DNA of 10,231 nucleotides from JBLHRE01 sp047625765 (GTDB lineage: Bacteria > Bacteroidota > Bacteroidia > Flavobacteriales > JBLHRE01): the NCBI GenBank assembly GCA_047625765.1, contig JBLHRE010000057.1, positions 1 through 10,231 on the forward strand, read 5' to 3'. The notes under the pieces were generated by a model. That model saw only the letters and a program-made list of their open reading frames with translations. It was not told where the DNA came from and made no database searches. The translations under genes were made by a program, and so were the position numbers. How positions within the stretch are numbered: position 1 is the first letter of the stretch; each line of letters starts with the position of its first letter. This document shows positions 1 to 6,947 of this stretch, in pieces.

Positions 1-1674
1 TGCAATTAGCTCTAATTGTGTCCCTCTATAATATGCAATTGCAGAATGTTTTGGAATATGATAAACCACCAAACCATTTTGCTTTATTTCTTGCTCAGAT
101 TCGTACCATTGAAATGACTGAAAAACCAAAATCAAGCCTGTTAAAACAAGAAGCACCTTCTTTTTGTTTTCAATCAATTTAATACCTAGAAACAGCAATA
201 TCAAATAGGACAACCATACTTCTATGGTATCTATATCCAAGCCACTAATTAATGCTCCCGGAATTTGCTCTACCCATAAAACCAAACCATTCATTAATGC
301 CACGAACCAATCGAGCGGTTTAAAGAGCATTGGAAATACCAATCCAAACGAACTGAGGGCAACAGAAAAAACTGCGTAATACAAGAGAATACCTACCAAA
401 GGGATGACCCCTAAATTGGAAACAAAAAAGTAAGATGGAAATTGATGGAAATAATACAATCCCAAAGGAAAAGTAGCAATTTGAGCAGCCACCGACACCG
501 AGGTTAATTCCCAAACCTTATCTAACAACCAGGGCATTTTTGGGATACGTTTATAGATAAATGGTTGCAGCCAAATAATACCAATTAAGGCTGCATACGA
601 AAGTTGAAAACCCACTTCCATTATTATAAAAGGATTGAATAACATCAACACAAAGGCTGAGCAAACTATGGTATTAAAGGTGTTGACATGCCTTAACATG
701 CCTTTACCAAGGGCAATAAAACTGAACATGGTTACGGCTCTTATAACAGAAGCCGATAAACCTGTGATTAAAGCAAATCCCCATAAGATACTCAGTAACA
801 AAACCAATCGCATCCAAGCCTTCAAAAACCGATTTGGGATTAGATTTAAAAGTGCTTGTAGAATGATATAAATAATTCCGACATGCAAACCAGACACCGC
901 CAAAACATGCATTGCTCCTGCACTGGCATAAGCCAATTGCAAGTCTTCTGTTAACAAGTCCTTTTGCCCTAATAGCAAAGCGTGTAATACTGCAACAGTC
1001 TCTGCATTTAATTGCATCGATGCAATTTTTTCTTTTAAGAATTTGCGCGATTTGCTTGCCCAAAGTAGTAATGAACTTCCATCTGTTTCGCCCGTTAAAT
1101 ACCATTGATCTACCTTTAAATACAACTGCCCCGTTATACCGTTGTATTTAAGGTATTGCTTGTAATCGAACTGGTAAGGATTTAGCGGCTCTGCTATACC
1201 GCTTATTTGGGCTTTGGCAAAAATAACATCTCCATATTTTAGTTGTTTTGCGGCTTCGGATTTCTGTAAATAACAGATGAGTTGATGGCCCACATTCTGG
1301 ACTTGGCTTGAGCTTTGCACTACAGTTACTTTTGCTGCATAGGATTTCGTTTTCGCCTTGACATCAGCCGCTAAGCGTAACTTAAGCCATTGGGTCTCCT
1401 GTTTTTCTGGTAAAACATCTGGCGAATGAAAAGAAGTAAATAACCATGAAAGTCCTGTAAAAAGAATGGCCACCACGATCCCAAAATGCCAGCGGTTTTT
1501 ATAAACAAGAAACTTCTTTACTTTAAAGCCTGTATAAGCCAAAAGCAATAATCCTAGCCCTACGAATAGTGTAAAAGGAAAAATATTAGAAACAGGGAAA
1601 TAGATTCCTAAGACGGTACCTAAGAAGAAAAAAACGAATAATCGAAATAGTGGAAAGTTTTTCCAGGTTTGCAT
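1..1674 (-). CDS. comEC: ComEC/Rec2-family DNA uptake channel protein, 3' end outside window
   Basis: Polytopic inner-membrane protein. In natural transformation ComEC carries single-stranded DNA across the cytoplasmic membrane. An uninterrupted frame of 558 codons runs from the ATG at 1674 to the window edge with no stop, so the C-terminus is missing. Residues 9-80 hold N-terminal membrane helices. Residues about 95-195 form a soluble, beta-rich segment matching the DUF4131/OB-like domain. The Competence domain follows from about 225. Its hallmark is HVLAVSGLHVGI (256-267); GLSASVIRA (305-313) and the EVGFQLSYAA segment (353-362) are also family motifs. Many hydrophobic helices fill 265-520. 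After about 530 a beta-strand-like stretch begins, as expected at the start of the C-terminal metallo-beta-lactamase-like domain, but too little is present to say whether that domain is complete. It is the last visible gene of the leftward array, 36 nt after the YdjM-like gene. Family assignment is firm; a role in transformation here is inferred. Confidence 0.93.
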   Translation of the reverse strand, partial: MQTWKNFPLFRLFVFFFLGTVLGIYFPVSNIFPFTLFVGLGLLLLAYTGFKVKKFLVYKNRWHFGIVVAILFTGLSWLFTSFHSPDVLPEKQETQWLKLRLAADVKAKTKSYAAKVTVVQSSSQVQNVGHQLICYLQKSEAAKQLKYGDVIFAKAQISGIAEPLNPYQFDYKQYLKYNGITGQLYLKVDQWYLTGETDGSSLLLWASKSRKFLKEKIASMQLNAETVAVLHALLLGQKDLLTEDLQLAYASAGAMHVLAVSGLHVGIIYIILQALLNLIPNRFLKAWMRLVLLLSILWGFALITGLSASVIRAVTMFSFIALGKGMLRHVNTFNTIVCSAFVLMLFNPFIIMEVGFQLSYAALIGIIWLQPFIYKRIPKMPWLLDKVWELTSVSVAAQIATFPLGLYYFHQFPSYFFVSNLGVIPLVGILLYYAVFSVALSSFGLVFPMLFKPLDWFVALMNGLVLWVEQIPGALISGLDIDTIEVWLSYLILLFLGIKLIENKKKVLLVLTGLILVFQSFQWYESEQEIKQNGLVVYHIPKHSAIAYYRGTQLELIA

Positions 1675-1710
1675 TTTAGGTTTTAAGGTTTTGGAACCCT
1701 AAGATAAAAA

Positions 1711-2721
1711 TTATCTCCCTTTAATGCGAATCCAAAGTTCTGACAGTAGTTTACCTCCTTCTTCGAATGTTTTTGGACGTTCGGTTGCCATTAAGACCCC
1801 ATCAACATAATCTAGTTTGTAACTGTAAATAAATTCTGCCTCTGCATCGTCCATACCCGATTGACCAAAACGTAAATCATTGAAATACAATTGGTTATTA
1901 TCTGCACATTCTACAATGTACATATCCTGAGATAAGAATATCAAACGGTGTATAATAGACTCATTTGCTGCTGGCCCTAGGAGGTGGTAATTTTTCGGGA
2001 ATGTGATAAATGTCACTGGTGTTCGTCCATCCAATAAAGAATAGTTACCAATTAAATAGGCCTCTTCTGTTTCTACTATAGCCGACCAAAGAATACTATT
2101 TAATGGACTTGGTCTTGTTTCAATTTCCATATATGCAATACCTTGATCTTGCAGGCTTTTCTGAACATTGTAAAATCCAATTCCTTTAAAAATAATAGTA
2201 AATACCATATAAGCACTACTCACAATCAAGCCCCAATTGTTAAATTTTGTACGTTTTGGATTTGTGCGTTTGTAACACATGGCCAAAATCACAAACACCA
2301 AAAATGGTACAGTATATAGAGGGTCGACTACAAAGATGTTTTTATACGCTACGCGCAAATCAAAAGGCCAAAAAAGTTGTGTTCCCCAAGCTGTGTGGGC
2401 ATCCAAAAGTGGGTGGGTAAACAATCCCCAGAAAAATAATTTGGACCAATCGGGCCAAGAAACATCTTTGAATTTGAATTCTATTTTGCTGACCAGCCAA
2501 CCCAAAATGGGTGCTGCTAACAAACAGAATAGTATAGAATGAGAAAAACCACGATGTAGCTCGTTGGCTCTAATAGGATCTACAAAAAACTTTGAAATAA
2601 CATCTAAATCAGGAATGGTTCCAGCAATGGCACCATATAACATGGCTTTATTACCTATTTTTTTGCCGAGCACCTTTTCTGCTACTGCAGCTCCTAATAC
2701 AATTTGAGTAAGTGAATCCAT
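1711..2721 (-). CDS. YdjM/DUF457-family membrane-bound metal-dependent hydrolase homologue
   Basis: The 336-residue protein begins MDSLTQIVLGAAVAEKVLG, typical of the YdjM (LexA-regulated, membrane-bound metal-dependent hydrolase) family. Candidate metal ligands are visible in the usual order: PDLD at 37-40, HRGFSH at 56-61, and HPLLDAHTAWG at 103-113. Hydrophobic stretches at about 62-80, 93-105, 133-150 and 164-183 suggest four membrane segments. The last 150 residues are soluble and less conserved. The substrate is not established for the family, although the motifs resemble those of phospholipase C/zinc-hydrolase-type proteins. The ATG shares one base with the TAA stop of the upstream acyltransferase gene (TAATG), which fixes the start and implies translational coupling. 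The gene is intact, with the motifs at normal spacing. Family call is confident; biochemical activity is unknown. Confidence 0.85.
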   Translation of the reverse strand: MDSLTQIVLGAAVAEKVLGKKIGNKAMLYGAIAGTIPDLDVISKFFVDPIRANELHRGFSHSILFCLLAAPILGWLVSKIEFKFKDVSWPDWSKLFFWGLFTHPLLDAHTAWGTQLFWPFDLRVAYKNIFVVDPLYTVPFLVFVILAMCYKRTNPKRTKFNNWGLIVSSAYMVFTIIFKGIGFYNVQKSLQDQGIAYMEIETRPSPLNSILWSAIVETEEAYLIGNYSLLDGRTPVTFITFPKNYHLLGPAANESIIHRLIFLSQDMYIVECADNNQLYFNDLRFGQSGMDDAEAEFIYSYKLDYVDGVLMATERPKTFEEGGKLLSELWIRIKGR

Positions 2722-3920
2722 TACGTAAACTCAGCCTTAAAAGGTTGGCGCAACTCAAATGCACTTGGCGAAATAGCGTCTATTACAGGTTTGATTAGCT
2801 GATTGGATATCACATTTGTATGTTTGATATACAATTTCATATCCACTGGTTTAGCACCTAAAGAACTCTTAATTAGTTCTGCTGTACGCCCCAAACGCAA
2901 TACTGTTACTTGCTTGTCTATTGCCTCTTCCACGTGGTCATATAACATACGCTGGTACAAGGCATAGCTTTGATTGTAGTCGTAATTGATACCTACATAA
3001 TTGGCATCGAGAATGTTGTTGTAATAATAGGCTGTGCTAAAACCTATCAGTTTATTCTCTAAGAAATAACCTCTGAAAATAAAATTATCTCCCAGGTGTT
3101 TTTTCAACAAACAAAAGGCTTTAGCATTCAACTCACCGAATTTGAAATCGGCTTTGTTCAATACATTGGTATACAGTTCTTCAATCTCTTTTGCATGTGT
3201 ATTAATCGCATCTACCCCAAGTTTTTCTATCACCAAAGCTTCAGATTTTTTGTAAACCTGTTTTGCTTTTGTTCTATATTTTGAAGTTAGCGAAGTCAAA
3301 TAATCATCTGTCGATTTCCAAGAATGATGAATATCCAAGACCATGTTTACATCAATCTTAAAATCTCTAAAACCGTTCTGTTTTAAACCGTCAGATTTCT
3401 CAAAGGTCTCTGGCCAAAACTCTTTCAATAACACAATAGAAACCTTGCCATCAATCGTTTCCGATCGTCTTAACTTAAATATGGCATTCGAAAGATTTCC
3501 AAAGGCCTCTTTAGGCGAAATGGTATCTAAATAAACAAATCCATTTTCTCCGCAAGAAAAGGCATTCCCACAAATCATCACCTTAAGGTCTATATTGCCT
3601 AATATTTTGTGTTTTACATGTTCGCCCAATTTGCCAAGCTCATCGCCATATTTTTTTCCAGTATCCACGAAATTTAAAATCTGGAAATAAGCTGCAGCTA
3701 CGGGTTCTAATGCCTCGTTATGAAACAATACGTATTTGAACGAGGACAATTCTTTTAAGGACTCTTCTATGGCCTGCAGGTAATTTAGACTGAGATAAAT
3801 ATTATTAGAACCAACCACCGTGTTCCAATGCTCTTGATTAATAAGTGCAACAGAATCGTAAAAAGTGCTGCGTAAATCTGTTTGATTGGTTTTAGAAAAA
3901 ACATCCCAAGATTTCATCAT
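2721..3920 (-). CDS. GNAT-fold acyltransferase, FemAB/BioF2-like family
   Basis: A 399-residue soluble protein without signal peptide or membrane helices. The C-terminal half matches the BioF2-like/FemAB-type acetyltransferase fold. It starts with a basic helix at about 203-225 (DDYLTSLTSKYRTKAKQ). The strand-turn core RGYFLENKLIGFSTAYYY (283-300) follows, then a YVGINYDYNQSYALYQRM segment (308-325), and LRLGRTAELIKSSLGAKP (341-358) closes the domain. The N-terminal 200 residues probably form the second GNAT-like half common in this family. Relatives transfer amino acids from aminoacyl-tRNA to peptidoglycan or acylate cell-envelope components; the substrate here cannot be read from sequence. 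Two ATGs occur in tandem at 3920 and 3917. The first directly abuts the TAG of the response regulator gene, and the 3' end overlaps the YdjM-like start by one base. That makes it part of the sensory operon and perhaps its output. Confidence 0.75.
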   Translation of the reverse strand: MMKSWDVFSKTNQTDLRSTFYDSVALINQEHWNTVVGSNNIYLSLNYLQAIEESLKELSSFKYVLFHNEALEPVAAAYFQILNFVDTGKKYGDELGKLGEHVKHKILGNIDLKVMICGNAFSCGENGFVYLDTISPKEAFGNLSNAIFKLRRSETIDGKVSIVLLKEFWPETFEKSDGLKQNGFRDFKIDVNMVLDIHHSWKSTDDYLTSLTSKYRTKAKQVYKKSEALVIEKLGVDAINTHAKEIEELYTNVLNKADFKFGELNAKAFCLLKKHLGDNFIFRGYFLENKLIGFSTAYYYNNILDANYVGINYDYNQSYALYQRMLYDHVEEAIDKQVTVLRLGRTAELIKSSLGAKPVDMKLYIKHTNVISNQLIKPVIDAISPSAFELRQPFKAEFT

Positions 3921-4331
3921 CTAGTACAATTTACTAAGTACTTCAGTTAATTTTTCCTGTGTCAATGGTTTAGGTATGTATCCCGAAATGGTATGCAATT
4001 GTGCTCTATTTACATCTTGGTCGTCTGTAGAGCTGGTTAACATAACTACATGAATATCTTCTCTAGTATCCTCATCGATACTTTTTTCATAGGCTTCTAA
4101 AAACTCAAAGCCATCCATCACGGGCATGTTGATATCTAAAAACACCAACATTGGTGCGTTTTGTTTTAAAGAATTATCATCTATTTTACATTGAATTAAA
4201 TTCAAGGCCTCTTGTCCGTTCATGGCAATAAAAACATCCTTTACAATAGCTGCCTCATCTACAATGTCTTTGGTAACATAATTACTTATATCGTCATCGT
4301 CTACAAGTAATATGCTCTTGATATCTACCAT
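3921..4331 (-). CDS. Single-domain (CheY-like) response regulator
   Basis: The 136-residue protein is a lone receiver domain with no DNA-binding or enzymatic output. All phosphorylation residues are present: an acidic cluster at 11-14 (VDDDDIS), the phospho-acceptor Asp66 in FLDINMPVMDG, Thr99 in VMLTSS, and Lys121 in GYIPKP. A fairly long, polar alpha2-beta3 insertion (about 48-60) is common in the Rcp1-like receivers that partner PAS-rich kinases. The ATG overlaps the TAA of the histidine kinase gene by one base (TAATG). The stop directly abuts the acyltransferase start, so expression is almost certainly coupled to both. The likely role is to receive phosphate from the adjacent kinase and act by protein-protein contact or as a phosphate relay. 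The partner is unknown. Confidence 0.93.
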   Translation of the reverse strand: MVDIKSILLVDDDDISNYVTKDIVDEAAIVKDVFIAMNGQEALNLIQCKIDDNSLKQNAPMLVFLDINMPVMDGFEFLEAYEKSIDEDTREDIHVVMLTSSTDDQDVNRAQLHTISGYIPKPLTQEKLTEVLSKLY

Positions 4332-6259
4332 TATTTTTCTTCTTGTTTAAAATACACTCTAAAGGTCGACCCTTCGTTTAATACACTATCAACTTCTATT
4401 TTTCCTCCGTTGTTTTCGACCAATCTTTTAACAACATACAATCCTACCCCAGCACCTTCTACATGGTCGTGCAATCGTTTAAAAATAGAAAACAATTTTT
4501 TGCCTTGTTTGTCCATATTCATTCCCAAGCCATTGTCTTTAACACTTAATACTACCCACTCGCCTTCCAAGCTTGTTTTTATTTCAACCTTAGGAATACG
4601 ATCTGGCGAATTATATTTAATGGCATTGGTCACAAAATTATACAAGATACTCTTCAATCCTGTACGCGAATAGTTCAAGTTTTTACAAGCTTTAAAGTCC
4701 GCAATTATCGCAACTTTAGAATCTTTAATAAATTCAGAAATATCATCGCGTATCTCATCAAGAATGGCATCAAACTTAATGTTCTCTATGTCATCGTACA
4801 AGTTTTTTCTTGCTTTGGTAGCTTCTCCCAAACTGCTAATGGTTTTCATTACCCTTTGTACCGATTGTAGTACTTTTTCAAAAACTTCTTGGGTTTTATC
4901 TCCTAGCGTAGAATCTCTTAGAATGATTTTTGTTAGCGCTTCTATATTAACAATAGGCACTTTTAAATCGTGCGATGCAGCATGTACAAAACTATCTAGA
5001 TCATCGTTTAAGCGTTTTAAGGTTTCGTAATTCACATTCAACTCACGGTTTTTTCCCGCAAGTTCTGCTGTACGCTCTTTTACCTTAATCTCCATCATTT
5101 CCTGAGATTTCACTCTCTCAGTAACATCGGTCATTGCTCCAATAATGTGTACCGGTCTTCCTTCATCATCATGGATAATAAATCCATAATCCTCTACATA
5201 ACAGTATTCGCCATCAATCTTTTGAAAACGGTATGCCCCCTTCCATAGATCCTTCTCTAGCTTTACTGCTTCTTTAACACTGCTTAGCACTCTATCTCTA
5301 TCGTTGGGATGCAATTTACTGGCAAACCATTTATTGTCTTTCCCAATAGGTTCGCCCGGGCAAAACAGTTTCTGATAGGTTTCGTTTCTCCAAACCTCGT
5401 TGGTTTTTAAATTCCAATCGTAAATAGAATCGCTTGTTGCTAAAGATGCATATCTAAACCTCGCTTCAGATTCTTGAATGGCTTTGAGGTATTTTTTTCT
5501 TTGCGAAATATCTCTAGTAATCACAGAGGTTCCTATCAAATCTCCTTCAAAATCGATAATAGGTGATACCGAAATAGAAACCGGAATATCTTTTCCGTCT
5601 TTTCTTGTTCTATAGGTTTCGTAATGGCGTATTCTCGAATTTTTCTGGATTTTGTCCAGAATATCATAAATCTCGTGTGTCTTATTTTTTGGCACAATCA
5701 AAGAAACATGGTCTCCAATAATCTCAGAAGCCATGTACCCATAAATCTTCTCCGCTCCTTTGTTCCAGCTGGTAATTTTACCGTCTAGATTTAATCCTGC
5801 AATGGCATCGTCAGACGATTCTACAATAGCAGCCAAACGCAATACGGCCAGTTCGCCTTTGCGCTTTTCTGTAATGTCTACCATCTTACCCACAATACGG
5901 GTAGGCTCGTTTTTTTTATTTCTTATGATATAGGCAGTGTCTTCAACAAAGCGGTATTCGTCTTCGCCAGTATTTAAGCGGTATTCGCTTCGCCAAGTTT
6001 TATCGGTAGATACAAGCGATTCGTTCAAGCTCTTTTCTACCTTAACTCTGTCTTTTGGGTGCAGCCTGCTTAGAAACCATTCCTGATTGGCTTCTATATC
6101 GTCTGTAATATGAAATTTCTCTTTGTAGGTATGGTTCCGCCAAATCGAATTGGTTTTAATATCCCAATCGTATATAGCATCGCCTGTTGCTAAGGATGCA
6201 AAGCGATAGCGCTCTTCATTTTTCGCTAATTCTTCCGATTTTGGAGCCTGTTCGTTCAT
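4331..6259 (-). CDS. Cytoplasmic PAS-PAS-PAS histidine kinase
   Basis: A 642-residue sensor kinase without membrane helices, so it should sense an intracellular signal. PAS1 spans about 17-131, PAS2 about 140-253 (S-box type, GKITSWNKGAEKIYGY) and PAS3 about 267-382. A linker helix, probably coiled coil, follows at 384-425. The HisKA dimerisation helix carries the phospho-acceptor His430 in AASHDLKVPI. The ATPase domain shows an N box (LYNFVTNAIKYNSP, 539-552), G1 (VKDNGLGMN, 573-581), an F box (LFSIFKRLH) and G2 (GAGVGLYVVKRL, 602-613), so it should be catalytically competent. PAS1 and PAS3 are close copies of each other. The start is taken at ATG 6259; a TTG 13 codons upstream is in frame but adds a non-homologous hydrophobic tail. 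The 3' end overlaps the response regulator by one base. The ligand is unknown. Confidence 0.92.
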   Translation of the reverse strand: MNEQAPKSEELAKNEERYRFASLATGDAIYDWDIKTNSIWRNHTYKEKFHITDDIEANQEWFLSRLHPKDRVKVEKSLNESLVSTDKTWRSEYRLNTGEDEYRFVEDTAYIIRNKKNEPTRIVGKMVDITEKRKGELAVLRLAAIVESSDDAIAGLNLDGKITSWNKGAEKIYGYMASEIIGDHVSLIVPKNKTHEIYDILDKIQKNSRIRHYETYRTRKDGKDIPVSISVSPIIDFEGDLIGTSVITRDISQRKKYLKAIQESEARFRYASLATSDSIYDWNLKTNEVWRNETYQKLFCPGEPIGKDNKWFASKLHPNDRDRVLSSVKEAVKLEKDLWKGAYRFQKIDGEYCYVEDYGFIIHDDEGRPVHIIGAMTDVTERVKSQEMMEIKVKERTAELAGKNRELNVNYETLKRLNDDLDSFVHAASHDLKVPIVNIEALTKIILRDSTLGDKTQEVFEKVLQSVQRVMKTISSLGEATKARKNLYDDIENIKFDAILDEIRDDISEFIKDSKVAIIADFKACKNLNYSRTGLKSILYNFVTNAIKYNSPDRIPKVEIKTSLEGEWVVLSVKDNGLGMNMDKQGKKLFSIFKRLHDHVEGAGVGLYVVKRLVENNGGKIEVDSVLNEGSTFRVYFKQEEK

Positions 6260-6353
6260 AGGAACAAGATAAAAGATTTGTATAGTAAATTGAACCAATT
6301 ATGGGATTTTTCCAAATCTGGGTTTTGGATGGCTGTTTATTCTTCTTCTAAGG

Positions 6354-6368
6354 TCTAATTGAATTAGA
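6354..6368. promoter_or_regulatory. Perfect 7-1-7 palindrome, candidate operator
   Basis: TCTAATT, a central G, then AATTAGA reads as an exact inverted repeat. It lies in the divergent spacer, ends directly before the candidate -7 element at 6369, and would sit between the -33 and -7 positions of that promoter. This is the placement expected of a repressor site. AT-rich palindromes of this size can arise by chance, and no regulator gene is adjacent, so the role is inferred. Confidence 0.35.
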
Positions 6369-6376
6369 TATCTTTG
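6369..6376 (+). promoter_or_regulatory. Candidate Bacteroidota -7 element (TATCTTTG)
   Basis: TATCTTTG fits TAnnTTTG exactly and lies 7 nt before the ATG at 6384. Transcription would start almost at the start codon, giving a leaderless or near-leaderless message. No convincing -33 TTG was found at the usual distance, so this is weak evidence. Confidence 0.3.
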
Positions 6377-6383
6377 AGCCACG

Positions 6384-6947
6384 ATGCATAAACTCCAGTT
6401 TTTTATTTTCATTTTAGGATTCGGTCTTTTGGCTTCTTGCTCCCAAAATCTGCAAGAAATAAACTTGGAGACTTTCGATGGTAAGCTATGGTCGAGTGCT
6501 GCATTGCAAGAGAAAAAGCCAAGGTTTATTTCTTTTTCGCGCCCGAATGTCCCATAAGCATAAACTACACCAAGGCCGTAAATGCCTTTTATGCCGATAG
6601 TAGTAATACGGCATTAGAGATGGCGGTAATTATTCCTAGTAGCTATTATACCGATTCGGCTTTGGCGCTTTTGTGCAGACCTACCAGCTAGAAATTCCTA
6701 TTGTTTTAGATACCAAAAAGCAATTGACCAATCTGCTAGAAGTAACGGTAACACAGAAGTGTTTTTATTGGACGGAAAAGACAATAGCATTTTATATTCG
6801 GGCAAAATAGACAACTGGGTCATGGGGCTTGGCAGCAAACGCAGAACCGTAACCTAATTCTACTTAAACGATGCTTTGCAATTGTTTAGAAACGGAGAAG
6901 AAATAATTGTAAACAGAACCGCACCTGTAGGATGTTTTATAGAATAA
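6384..6947 (+). pseudogene. Decayed lipoprotein redoxin (thioredoxin-fold, CPIS site)
   Basis: The frame opens with a lipoprotein signal (MHKLQFFIFILGFGLLASC, lipid Cys19) and then breaks. Reading through the breaks gives a 188-residue redoxin-fold protein. KVYFFFAPECPIS has the CPIS active-site motif at Cys56. Further on come EIPIVLDTKKQL, a restored TPEVFLLDG, the SGKIDNWVMGLGSKRR segment, and a C-terminal APVGCFIE with Cys185. This order matches redoxin modules that precede cytochrome c/copper monooxygenase modules in other bacteria. Lesions: one base lost in the A run 6513-6517, one lost in the T run 6669-6672, one C lost at about 6754, and an in-frame TAA at 6855-6857. The restored frame ends at TAA 6945 and overlaps the next gene by 16 nt. 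Only the first 40 or so residues would be made correctly. Sequencing error is an alternative, but neighbouring genes are clean. Confidence 0.82.

Larger units (their letters stand above)
6260..6383. other. Divergent intergenic region
   Basis: This 124-nt spacer separates the leftward kinase operon from the rightward decayed redoxin/monooxygenase pair and must hold the promoters of both. On the plus strand a palindrome and a TAnnTTTG-like element are seen and listed separately. On the minus strand the nearest match to a Bacteroidota -7 element is CAGATTTG at 6313-6320, one base off TAnnTTTG and without a clear -33 partner. No open frame of interest and no terminator were seen. Confidence 0.6.

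Noticed and set aside
704..1105. Minus-strand open frame of 133 codons
   Set aside because: It is an out-of-frame shadow of comEC, whose frame is continuous over the region and carries the family motifs.
1675..1710. Short GGTT/AACC inverted repeat as a terminator between the YdjM-like gene and comEC
   Set aside because: The stem is only 4 bp and no T tract follows in the direction of transcription.
6260..6298. TTG at 6298 as the kinase start
   Set aside because: It adds 13 residues (VQFTIQIFYLVP type) with no role in a soluble kinase, while the ATG at 6259 leads directly into the conserved PAS1 region.
6488..6691. A 67-codon open frame as a separate small gene
   Set aside because: Its residues from the KVYFFFAPECPIS motif onward are the middle of the redoxin, and the first few codons are out-of-frame readings of upstream redoxin sequence.
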